64,000 bases of DNA, taken from assembly GCA_000493945.1 (NCBI GenBank), contig AWNW01000008.1, forward strand, positions 1 through 64,000. The letters run 5' to 3'. Below, one piece after another: positions 8,126 through 15,558 of the stretch. Made by a program: the position numbers and the translations under genes. Position 1 is the stretch's first letter; every line of letters begins with the position of its first letter. Source of the stretch: Candidatus Hydrogenedens terephthalaticus JGI OTU-1. GTDB taxonomy: Bacteria > Hydrogenedentota > Hydrogenedentia > Hydrogenedentales > Hydrogenedentaceae. The notes under the pieces were generated by a model. The model made no database searches, was not told the DNA's origin, and saw only the letters and a program-made list of their open reading frames with translations.

Positions 8126-8599
8126 TTAATGCAAATTGTACCCTTTAATCCAGGTTAGCCCCTGAGTTCGGAAATGTCGGGAAGGTTCCATTCTTCTTGC
8201 AGATGTATAAGCATCATAAGCCCATAGGATTTTTTCTGGAGAAGGCGATTTTTTCTTTTCTGATATTTCCTTTGCAGCGGATTGAAATCCTTTATACATA
8301 TCTAAAATACAACTCAAACACAAATCGCGATTGGGAAGTACTGGATGTTTTCCGCACATAGAGCAAACACGAATCTTAATTTTTTTCTCTTCGGAGGTTT
8401 TTTCTATTTCTTCATTTACATTTGTTTCGTTTTCATCGGGAGAAGTGAGAATTATTTTATGCTTTATTAATTCCTCTTTTTGAACAGGAGTAGTTTTTTG
8501 TTTCCCAAGACATCGGGAACAGAGTGTCACCCCTGATTTTTTAGGCATCAATCTTCCGCATTCGGAACATCGGGCTATGTGGGCATTATCTAACGACAT
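8126..8599 (-). CDS. double zinc-ribbon protein of unknown function
   Basis: 157 residues. An N-terminal zinc ribbon (CSECG near 11-15, CSRC near 27-30) is joined by a Glu/Lys-rich linker (about 35-72) to a second ribbon (CSMCG near 78-82, CLSC near 93-96). A basic C-terminus ends WIKGYNLH. Eight Cys in four CxxC knuckles should bind two zinc ions. The start overlaps the end of coaE by 14 bases, so the two are coupled. It may bind nucleic acid or protein. I do not recognise the exact family. Confidence 0.7.
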   Translation of the reverse strand: MSLDNAHIARCSECGRLMPKKSGVTLCSRCLGKQKTTPVQKEELIKHKIILTSPDENETNVNEEIEKTSEEKKIKIRVCSMCGKHPVLPNRDLCLSCILDMYKGFQSAAKEISEKKKSPSPEKILWAYDAYTSARRMEPSRHFRTQGLTWIKGYNLH

Positions 8600-9188
8600 T
8601 GGAAATTTCCTTAATAATTTTTTCCGTTTCTTCTTCTAATTTTGTAAAGTTACCATTGTTGTGGATTACCCATTTAGCCATAGACAATTTTTCTTCAGGT
8701 ATTCTTTGCGACTGAATTCGTAGTTTGGCTTCTTCGTATGAAAGTTTCCGCGAACTCATAAGTCGCTGTATCCTTATTTCTTCTGGACAAATAATCAATA
8801 TAATGCCGTTAAGCCATTCTGGCAAACGATTTTCATTTTCACCTATCAGTGCTGATTCAATTATGATTATTTCAACTCCTTGTTGTTGGACTTGTTGTAT
8901 CCTATTCATTATATCGGCAATAACCAGCGGATGTATAAGTTCGTTAATTCGATTTCTTTCTTCGGGATTGGAAAAAACAATTTGTCCTAACTTATCTCGG
9001 TCTATCTGACCATCTTTTAATACATCTTTTCCGTAGATGCCGATAATTTTTTCTTTGATTTCTGACTTGGACAAAACACGGTGTCCAATTTCATCTGAAT
9101 TTATCACATAAATTCCATGTTTTTGAAATATCTTTGCTACTTCTGTTTTTCCGCTGGCTATACCACCAGTAAGTCCTATAATTTTCAT
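8586..9188 (-). CDS. coaE: dephospho-CoA kinase
   Basis: 200 residues from the ATG at 9188. A GTG three codons upstream is also in frame, but the AGGTG containing it is placed as the ribosome binding site for the ATG. P-loop GGIASGKT at 8-15, IHPLV near 83 and the CPEEIRIQRLMSSRKLSYEEA lid region identify CoaE, which phosphorylates dephospho-CoA in the last step of CoA synthesis. It is the first gene of a minus-strand unit with the zinc-ribbon gene and probably the flippase-like gene. Nothing is missing compared with the family. Confidence 0.94.
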   Translation of the reverse strand: MKIIGLTGGIASGKTEVAKIFQKHGIYVINSDEIGHRVLSKSEIKEKIIGIYGKDVLKDGQIDRDKLGQIVFSNPEERNRINELIHPLVIADIMNRIQQVQQQGVEIIIIESALIGENENRLPEWLNGIILIICPEEIRIQRLMSSRKLSYEEAKLRIQSQRIPEEKLSMAKWVIHNNGNFTKLEEETEKIIKEISNVVR

Positions 9189-9295
9189 AGAGAACACCTA
9201 TTTATAGAATAACATATTTCCGTGAAGAATAGAATGAATATTTATCTATAATGATTTTATCAAATGAGAATAATTTATCTCATGAAAACAAAAGA

Positions 9296-9324
9296 TTTAC
9301 AAACCGATTTAATAAGGGTATAAT
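9296..9324 (+). promoter_or_regulatory. sigma-70-type promoter of the MqnA-like gene
   Basis: TTTACA at 9296-9301, a 17-base spacer and a perfect TATAAT at 9319-9324 form a near-consensus promoter. Transcription would begin about base 9331, leaving a leader of about 24 bases with GAGGA before the ATG at 9355. Confidence 0.75.
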
Positions 9325-9354
9325 AATAACAAGATTATTATTGAGGACTAATAT

Positions 9355-10125
9355 ATGATTCGTTTGTCTGCTTTATTTTCGTATGAGGCAATTCCCCTAA
9401 TCCGTGCTGTGAAAAGGATTTCTTCTATTCAATTTGAATGGTTGACGCCAACTGCTTTATGGGATAGTTTTATTCAGGGGAAAGTAGATGGAATTTTATG
9501 TCCTCCGTTGATGGCGGTTCATTTTCCTGAAAGTCTGATTGTTCCCGGAGTAGGAATTGCTACATCCGGAGGAGTTCCTGCACCTGTTCTATATTCTCGG
9601 AAACCAATTCATGAAATAAAAACTATTTTTGTTGGAGAGCAATATAAACACTGGGAAGATTGGTTAAAGGTCGTGTGGCATCTTTTAAATAAAAATTCTA
9701 TTGAGAAATCGTTGAGTATTACCAGAGATGAAAATGGGGATGTAGAAGCATGTCTTGTTGATGGTATTAAAGAAAGGAGAGAACAAGAGGGTATATATCT
9801 CTACAATATAGGAGAATTGTGGAAACAGGTTAGTATTTATCCGCTGGTATGTTGGGTATGGTTGTGTCGTGGGGATGCTGATTACAGGCAGATTAGGAAT
9901 GTTCTCGGGCATGTATGGGACAACGCCAAAGAAAATTTAACAGAGTTAAAACGAGGTGCATTGAAAACTGAGGAAATACCTGAAGAATTTGTAACCCCGA
10001 TGGAAGGTATTGAAGACATATACTACAATCTTGCATCATTGGAGTTTGAAGGGATCCATTGGCTTGTTGAACAGGCATGCAATTGCGGAGTTATTCCTAA
10101 AGGTGCAGAGATACATATTTGTTAA
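9355..10125 (+). CDS. MqnA/MqnD-like periplasmic-binding-fold protein
   Basis: 256 residues, with the layout of the futalosine-pathway chorismate dehydratase family (DUF178): an N-terminal strand with SYEAIPLI, WLTPTALWDSFIQGKVDGIL near 36-55 (the L-x-x-G-x-x-D pattern), then PGVGIATSGGVPAPVLYSRKPI and a long helical C-terminal half. MqnA makes 3-enolpyruvyl-benzoate for menaquinone. This copy is divergent and no other mqn gene is nearby, so its substrate is uncertain. It has its own sigma-70 promoter and abuts rimI tail to tail with no spacer. Confidence 0.6.
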   Translation: MIRLSALFSYEAIPLIRAVKRISSIQFEWLTPTALWDSFIQGKVDGILCPPLMAVHFPESLIVPGVGIATSGGVPAPVLYSRKPIHEIKTIFVGEQYKHWEDWLKVVWHLLNKNSIEKSLSITRDENGDVEACLVDGIKERREQEGIYLYNIGELWKQVSIYPLVCWVWLCRGDADYRQIRNVLGHVWDNAKENLTELKRGALKTEEIPEEFVTPMEGIEDIYYNLASLEFEGIHWLVEQACNCGVIPKGAEIHIC

Positions 10126-10632
10126 TCATATATCTGCTTGATCCAATTTTTCATTTAAATATCGAGCCATTACTACCGCATTTTCTCGTGTTCTTGCATA
10201 ATAACCTATGCGTATGCCTATTGTATCAAAGCCCATTTTTTCGTATAGAGAACGGGCGGGATAATTCATTTCACGCACTTCTAATATTATTCGTTCTGCC
10301 CCTTCTTTTCTAACTTGTTCAAAGAGATAATTCATAAAGAATGTCCCTAATCCTTTTCTCCTATGTGCAGGGGCGACGGTAAATTTTGTTATGTGTGCTT
10401 CTTCTCCACCTAACCAATAGCCCGCATATCCTATGAGGGAATCTTCAATAAAAAAAACAAAAAATTTACCTGCTCTATTATTAATTTCAGGTAGGAATAA
10501 TTCCCTCGACCATGCATCGGGATAGGACTCTACTTCCATCGCATGGACGCTGTCTACATGGTCTTCCTCCAGTAAAAAGACTTTAATTTCAACATTTTGT
10601 GGACTAATTATTATGTCGTAGGGTTCGGACAT
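10126..10632 (-). CDS. rimI: ribosomal-protein-alanine N-acetyltransferase-like GNAT protein
   Basis: 168 residues. The GNAT core has the acetyl-CoA loop APAHRRKGLG near 86-95 (R-x-x-G-x-G/A type), ERIILEVREMNYPARSLYEKMGF near 114-136 and the closing YYARTRENAVVMARYL, which is close to RimI (GIRxxYY...DAxxM). An N-terminal extension of about 15 residues is present. The start overlaps the downstream half of tsaB by 22 bases. The tsaB-rimI pairing is a common bacterial arrangement, which supports both calls. Known RimI acetylates the N-terminal Ala of ribosomal protein S18. Confidence 0.85.
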   Translation of the reverse strand: MSEPYDIIISPQNVEIKVFLLEEDHVDSVHAMEVESYPDAWSRELFLPEINNRAGKFFVFFIEDSLIGYAGYWLGGEEAHITKFTVAPAHRRKGLGTFFMNYLFEQVRKEGAERIILEVREMNYPARSLYEKMGFDTIGIRIGYYARTRENAVVMARYLNEKLDQADI

Positions 10633-11325
10633 TTTTTTCTTTTTTCTTCGGGTTGAGATAGACGCAAATAAATAGGAAGAATCTCATCAACTTCCTTTTT
10701 ATAGCCTTTTTGCCACAAAGATAGTGCTTCTATTCCTACTGCCGAAGCCCGAGGATGACTCCACCAGGGTTCACCAAATTTTGCGTGAGGAAAGTTTTCT
10801 GCAAGGTTTTGCTGATATAACAAAGCACCTTCCCCTAAGAAAATAATAGATTCTGTATTCTTATATTCTTTTAATAATTTAATAAAGTCCTGAACACTCC
10901 CTAAAAAAATTTTCACAAATTGTTTTGCGCTGGTTTTCTTCAAAAGAGTAAATTCCAGCAAAAATTTCTTTCATTCGGGCATCAAGAATAGGACATACAA
11001 TGGTGTTATCAAAGGGTGCTAATCGAGTCATTGCATCTAAGGAAGATACACCGACAAGAGGTAATCCCTTTGCAAGAGCAATTCCTTTCCATGTAGATAA
11101 CCCAACTCGCAAACCTGTAAATGAGCCGGGACCTACCGAAATTGCTAATAAATGGATGTCTTCGATAGATAATTGAACCTCAGTAAGTAAAGTATCTATT
11201 AATGGAACGAGTCGTTCTGAATGTCGTTTTCCTGCGTTAATAGATATTTCACCCAATAACTTATTGTCAGATAATATAGCAACGGTATTAACATCTGTGC
11301 TTGTATCTGCAGACAACACTATCAT
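10611..11325 (-). CDS. tsaB: tRNA threonylcarbamoyladenosine protein TsaB, reading frame broken
   Basis: Two overlapping frames carry one TsaB. 11325-10879 (148 aa) has MIVLSADTSTDVNTVAI, HSERLVPLID and the SVGPGSFTGLRVGL motif, running to DARMKEIFAGIYSFEE. The second half (GSVQDFIKLLKEYK onward to 10611) is in another frame. The likely break is a run of seven T in the coding strand (plus-strand A run 10903-10909). Removing one T gives AAT TTT TTA GGG and a continuous protein of about 237 residues, normal for TsaB. TsaB works with TsaD and TsaE in t6A tRNA modification, normally essential. That favours a sequencing error or slippage over true loss. It sits upstream of rimI. Confidence 0.85.
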
Positions 11326-11385
11326 AGTAGTAAATAAGTTTAGATTTATTTAATGGGTTTTTATTAGAGATTTAGTAATAAAGAA

Positions 11386-11739
11386 TTATTGTGATTCTGA
11401 TTCTGAAGAAGTTGTTATTATGTTGCTGGATAAGTCAGCCAGAAGTTTTTTTAGTTCTTTGCCCGCTTTGAATGTAACCACATATCTGTGAGGAACATCT
11501 ACAACAACACCCGTTTTAGGATTTCTTCCTTTGCGAGGCGCTCTCTTTTTTACCTCAAATACGCCAAAATTGCGTATTTCCCAGCGTTTCCCTTCTCCTA
11601 ATTTTCGGGTAATAATTTCCAGTGCTTTTTCAATCGTTTTAGCAACATCGCTTTGTGTGAACCCTAAATCCTCAGATATTTGATTCACGAGGTCTCTCTT
11701 CGTTAGTGTGTTTGCCTGGACTTCTTTTTCTGGTTCCAT
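11386..11739 (-). CDS. HU/IHF-family DNA-binding protein
   Basis: 117 residues from the ATG at 11739, selected because AAAGGAG lies 8 bases upstream. An in-frame ATG seven codons earlier lacks such a site. The IHF/HU core (about residues 12-105) contains TKRDLVNQISEDLGFTQ, IRNFGVFEVKKRAPRKGRNP with the DNA-intercalating arm NPKTG, and VTFKAGKELK. A Ser/Glu-rich tail of about 12 residues follows. The protein bends and compacts DNA. A TATGAT box about 70-75 bases upstream of the ATG could be its -10 element, but the -35 is weak. Confidence 0.93.
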   Translation of the reverse strand: MEPEKEVQANTLTKRDLVNQISEDLGFTQSDVAKTIEKALEIITRKLGEGKRWEIRNFGVFEVKKRAPRKGRNPKTGVVVDVPHRYVVTFKAGKELKKLLADLSSNIITTSSESESQ

Positions 11740-11878
11740 AGTCTGAACTCCTTTATTCAAGGTTGTTTTTTTCTAAATCCTTTTGTAAAATGTATTTAAT
11801 CATTAATCATAGCCTTTATGCAAGTTTTATTGCGACAAAAAAAATATTTTTAATGAAAATTTTTTTGGAGATTTTATT

Positions 11879-12598
11879 ATGGGAAAGAAAAAACTTTTTT
11901 TATTATTGTTTCTTGTACTGATTTTGGGAATTTATATAGGTGTAAATTTCTTTAATTGGACAGACAAAATTCTAAAAAAACCTGTCCCGATTGGAGAGAT
12001 AACAAAAGTGCCTGATGAAGAGGGTTGGATTGATTTACTTTCTGCAGAAAACAGAGGGTATTGGAAAAATATTACAGATGATATGAATATTTTTGAAATT
12101 CAAGATGATGGTGTTTTGCATATATTTGGTAAGACATGGTATCCCCTAAGATATGTAGGTTTTTCTCAAAGAACTTTTTCTGATTTTCAATTACATCTGG
12201 AATTTAAACTTACAAAAAGAGCCAATAGTGGAGTTTTTTTGCGTTCACAAATCAATGACCCTGTGTATCGTGGGTTTGAGATCCAGGTTCTTGAAGATTA
12301 TGGGAAAGCACCGAATAAAAACAGTTGTGGGGCTATTTATGATATTACTACACCTATGTATAATATGTCTTTTCCTGTGGGGCAGTGGAATTCTTATGAT
12401 ATTACCCTTCAAGGGTCTGAAGTAAAGGTTGTAATGAATGGCTGGCTGATTATTCATACTTTTTTGGATAAGATGACCACGCCATTAGGAAAATTCCCAG
12501 TGGCATACGCAACACTTCCGAAGGAGGGATATTTGTTATTACAAGACCATGGTGGAGAGGTCTGGTATCGAAATATCCGTATTAAACCATTGAATTAA
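11879..12598 (+). CDS. membrane-anchored DUF1080 (3-keto-disaccharide hydrolase-like) protein
   Basis: 239 residues. MGKKK plus a hydrophobic stretch (about 6-26) forms an uncleaved anchor or signal peptide. The remainder is one DUF1080 concanavalin-like domain: EGWIDLLSAEN near 47, FQLHLEFKLTKRANSGVFLRS near 102-122, GFEIQVLED near 132-140 and GQWNSYDITLQGSEVKVVMNG near 166-186. DUF1080 proteins have been linked to hydrolysis of 3-keto-glycosides made by Gfo/Idh/MocA-type dehydrogenases, and two such oxidoreductase genes occur later in the window. TTTTTTTGGAG precedes the ATG. The gene stands alone between the divergent HU gene and a pseudogene. Confidence 0.82.
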   Translation: MGKKKLFLLLFLVLILGIYIGVNFFNWTDKILKKPVPIGEITKVPDEEGWIDLLSAENRGYWKNITDDMNIFEIQDDGVLHIFGKTWYPLRYVGFSQRTFSDFQLHLEFKLTKRANSGVFLRSQINDPVYRGFEIQVLEDYGKAPNKNSCGAIYDITTPMYNMSFPVGQWNSYDITLQGSEVKVVMNGWLIIHTFLDKMTTPLGKFPVAYATLPKEGYLLLQDHGGEVWYRNIRIKPLN

Positions 12599-12703
12599 AT
12601 TTGCTTAAAGGTTTGGAAATATAAAAGTTTAATGATAGGGTCTAGTTATAAAAAAATACAAATGAACAATCTGATAATCGTTCTGTAGTTACGATGAGAT
12701 AAG

Positions 12704-12931
12704 ATGCGTTGTTTACTTAATGTTATTAACTATCCTACTGTGATATTGAGAACAGCGAGTGAAATTCCTATTATGTGGGATGAAATTGCGGTCTATGGAG
12801 GTGCTTCAACCTTTAACCATGTGCCGGGTGGCGGAAATTGTTTGTATATGGACGGACATGTAGAATTCCTTCGTTGGCCAAGTAAATATCCTGCGGATAT
12901 ATTAGGAATGTTGGTTTCATTTCTTTTCTAA
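12704..12931 (+). pseudogene. remnant of an H-x-DG type pseudopilin (C-terminus only)
   Basis: A 75-codon frame contains FNHVPGGGNCLYMDGHVEFL, which is the C-terminal signature of the large H-X9-DG prepilin-like families of planctomycete-type genomes (here ten residues lie between H and DG). The N-terminal pilin helix and type IV processing site are missing, and no ribosome site precedes the first ATG. The preceding 105 bases (12599-12703) hold no readable domain, so the 422-base stretch between the DUF1080 gene and 13021 contains only this fragment. Confidence 0.6.
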
Positions 12932-13020
12932 TAATGTATTAATTTATAATTGGATTGTTTCATTTACATATAAAGGTGGATTTTTGTTTCAATAAATATA
13001 TTGCAACGAAGGAGTTATAT

Positions 13021-14667
13021 ATGCTGGATTTTTTAAAGGAAAAAGATGTTCGTTCTCGTTTTACCTTATTTCCTGTTCGTGTAGTATGGAAGAGCGGGTC
13101 ATTACAGAATATTGATTTGGAGGGATTGCTTTCCAATCCGCAGAAAACTGTATCTATTAAGTATGATGGCGATGAACCTCCTGCTTTTGTTTTGGATTTT
13201 GGCAGAGAAATTCATGGGGGAATTCAATTAGGTCAGGGGATGGTCCGAGATAAAACTCCGTTGCCTTTGAAAATTACTTTTGGTGAATCCGTAGTTGAAG
13301 CAATGGGAGAGCCAGACCAGGACCATGCTATTCATGATAGTACTGTTTTACTTCCCTGGTATGGATATAATGAAGTAGGAACGACGGGTTTCCGTTTTGT
13401 GCGGATAGAGATGATTAAACCAAAAACAGAATGGCTTTGCACAGGTATCAAAGCAATGGTGTTAATTCAGGATTTGGAATACTTAGGTAGTTTTAATTCG
13501 AGTGATGAGTTGCTAAACAAGATATGGAAAACAGGTGCTTATACAGTCCATTTATGTTTGCAGGATTATTTATGGGATGGGATAAAAAGAGACCGTCTTG
13601 TGTGGATTGGTGATATGCATGTGGAAACAGTAGTATTAAGTCATCTTTTTGGATATAACGCTACTATTGAGAAAAGTTTAGATTTTGTCCGCGATAATAC
13701 ACCGCTACCCGGTTGGATGAATGGTATTAGTTCCTATTCGCTATGGTGGGTGATTATTCAGGAATACTGGTATTTTATGTTTTCAAGGAAAGAATATCTG
13801 GAACAGCAGAGAGGCTACTTAAAAGGTCTTGTTCAACAAATGTTAAAGTGTGTTGATGAAAATGGCAAGGAAATTTTACCAGAAGCGAGATTTTTGGATT
13901 GGAGTACCGCGGAAAATAAAGATGCCATTCATTCTGGATTGCAATCTTTACTATATTGGGCATTTGTCTGTGCAGAGAATTTATTGCAAGAACTGGACGA
14001 AACTGATTTGCTTACACAATGTTCAAAAATAAGAGAACGAATGAGAAAATATCATGCCCCTGAACATCTGGTAAAGCAATCTCGTGCTTTGGGTGTTATC
14101 GCAGGATTGGAAAATCCTGTTCGTGTGAATGAAGAATGTTTTAAGAGGGACCCATTATCAGGATTATCTACTTTCTATGGTTTTTATGTATTGCAGGCAA
14201 AGGCAATGGCAGGGGATTTCACCGGCGGATTAGACTTAATTCGTAATTATTGGGGACCGATGCTAAAGATGGGTGCAACAACTTTCTGGGAACATTTTGA
14301 TGTCCGCTGGTTAGAAGGAGATGTTGTGCCTATACATGAAGTTGTCCCTCAGGGTAAAAAAAGTATTCATAAAGATTTTGGCGAGCATTGCTATGTGGGA
14401 TTAAGACACAGCCTTTGTCATGGATGGGCTTCTGGACCAACAGCATGGTTAATGCAATATATTCTCGGAATTCAACCCGTGGCTCCATCATGTAAAAAAA
14501 TACGGATAGTGCCTTATTTAGGAGATTCATTGGATTTTGCAGAGGGAACCATGCCTACACCCTTTGGACTTGTTTCGATTCGTCATGAAAAAGATAAAGA
14601 AGGGAAGATAAAAACACAATTTAAGGCACCGAAGGAAGTAGAAATAGTCTTAGCAGGCAATAAATAA
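13021..14667 (+). CDS. alpha-L-rhamnosidase-like (GH78, six-hairpin) protein
   Basis: 548 residues from the ATG at 13021, preceded by GAAGGAG. The frame is open 22 codons further upstream but without a ribosome site. The first 150 residues are a beta-rich domain (FVLDFGREIHGGIQL). The alpha/alpha-barrel follows, with DYLWDGIKRDRLVWIGDMH near 182-200, the acidic catalytic region of rhamnosidases. ATTFWEHFD near 420 and SLCHGWASGPTAWL near 464-477 close the active site, and a C-terminal beta-domain ends the protein. No signal peptide is seen, so it probably acts in the cytoplasm on imported oligosaccharide. It is shorter than multi-domain GH78 enzymes and may act on other deoxy or uronic sugars. 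uppP follows 23 bases downstream. Confidence 0.8.
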   Translation: MLDFLKEKDVRSRFTLFPVRVVWKSGSLQNIDLEGLLSNPQKTVSIKYDGDEPPAFVLDFGREIHGGIQLGQGMVRDKTPLPLKITFGESVVEAMGEPDQDHAIHDSTVLLPWYGYNEVGTTGFRFVRIEMIKPKTEWLCTGIKAMVLIQDLEYLGSFNSSDELLNKIWKTGAYTVHLCLQDYLWDGIKRDRLVWIGDMHVETVVLSHLFGYNATIEKSLDFVRDNTPLPGWMNGISSYSLWWVIIQEYWYFMFSRKEYLEQQRGYLKGLVQQMLKCVDENGKEILPEARFLDWSTAENKDAIHSGLQSLLYWAFVCAENLLQELDETDLLTQCSKIRERMRKYHAPEHLVKQSRALGVIAGLENPVRVNEECFKRDPLSGLSTFYGFYVLQAKAMAGDFTGGLDLIRNYWGPMLKMGATTFWEHFDVRWLEGDVVPIHEVVPQGKKSIHKDFGEHCYVGLRHSLCHGWASGPTAWLMQYILGIQPVAPSCKKIRIVPYLGDSLDFAEGTMPTPFGLVSIRHEKDKEGKIKTQFKAPKEVEIVLAGNK

Positions 14668-14690
14668 AAGAAGAGGATAAAAAGACTATT

Positions 14691-15500
14691 ATGATACAGG
14701 ATATTATCAATGCCTCATTTCTTGCAATTATTGAAGGAATAACCGAATTTTTGCCCATAAGTAGTACAGGACATTTAATACTTGCAGAGAACTGGTTCCC
14801 TTTGCAAGGAGATAAAACTTTTCAAGATACCTTTCTTGTCGTCATTCAATTTCCTGCTATATTAGCAGTATTGCTCTATTTTTATAAAACATTGCTGCCT
14901 CCACTAAATGACCCAGATGAGATGAAAACTTGGTTTTTTCTCTGGGTTAAAATAGGGATTGCATTTATACCTGCGGGAATTTTAGGATTTTTATTGGATG
15001 ATATTATTGATTATTACCTTTTCAATACCACAACAGTGCTTATATCTCTTATTGTAGGGGGAATTGTTTTAATAGGGATTGAAAGATTACAAATCGGACG
15101 CAATGGTTATACTCAAGTAACAGAGTTAACAGTTATATTTTGTCTCGCAGTAGGTTTATTCCAGTGTATTGCAATGATCCCCGGTGTATCAAGGTCTGCT
15201 GCAACGATTATAGGAGCCATGATAATAGGTGCTACGCGAAGTGTTGCGGTCGAATTTTCTTTTTATCTGGCTATTCCAACTTTATTAGGTGCTGGTGTAT
15301 TAAAATTATTAAAGCATGGATTACATTTTAGTTTTAATGAATGGATTTTATTGATATGTGGTTCGGTAATTTCTTTTGTTGTGGCTTATCTTGTTATTGC
15401 TTTTTTCTTGAAATATATAAAAACACATGATTTCAGGATTTTTGGTATCTATCGGATTTGTTTGGGTATTGTAATTTTTATAATGTTTTATTTGATATAG
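14691..15500 (+). CDS. uppP: undecaprenyl-diphosphatase (BacA type)
   Basis: 269 residues with about eight membrane helices. The two catalytic motifs are present: EGITEFLPISSTGH at 15-28 and IPGVSRSAATI at 163-173. The enzyme removes a phosphate from undecaprenyl diphosphate so the lipid carrier can be reused for peptidoglycan and glycan export. It lies 23 bases after the rhamnosidase gene and probably shares its transcript. The stop codon runs directly into a long hairpin. Confidence 0.95.
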   Translation: MIQDIINASFLAIIEGITEFLPISSTGHLILAENWFPLQGDKTFQDTFLVVIQFPAILAVLLYFYKTLLPPLNDPDEMKTWFFLWVKIGIAFIPAGILGFLLDDIIDYYLFNTTTVLISLIVGGIVLIGIERLQIGRNGYTQVTELTVIFCLAVGLFQCIAMIPGVSRSAATIIGAMIIGATRSVAVEFSFYLAIPTLLGAGVLKLLKHGLHFSFNEWILLICGSVISFVVAYLVIAFFLKYIKTHDFRIFGIYRICLGIVIFIMFYLI

Positions 15501-15536
15501 GAAACCCCTTCCTCTGGTAAAGAGGAAGAGGTTTCC
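15500..15536. terminator. strong hairpin between convergent genes, without a T tract
   Basis: Two 16-base arms (15500-15515 and 15521-15536) pair with one mismatch around the loop GGTAA. The left arm starts GGAAACC and the right arm ends GGTTTCC. It lies between uppP and the convergent gene ending at 15559. No run of T or A follows on either strand, so it is either a factor-dependent terminator, an mRNA 3' end stabiliser, or both. Confidence 0.55.
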
Positions 15537-15558
15537 ATGAGATTAAAGAGAGATGTGC

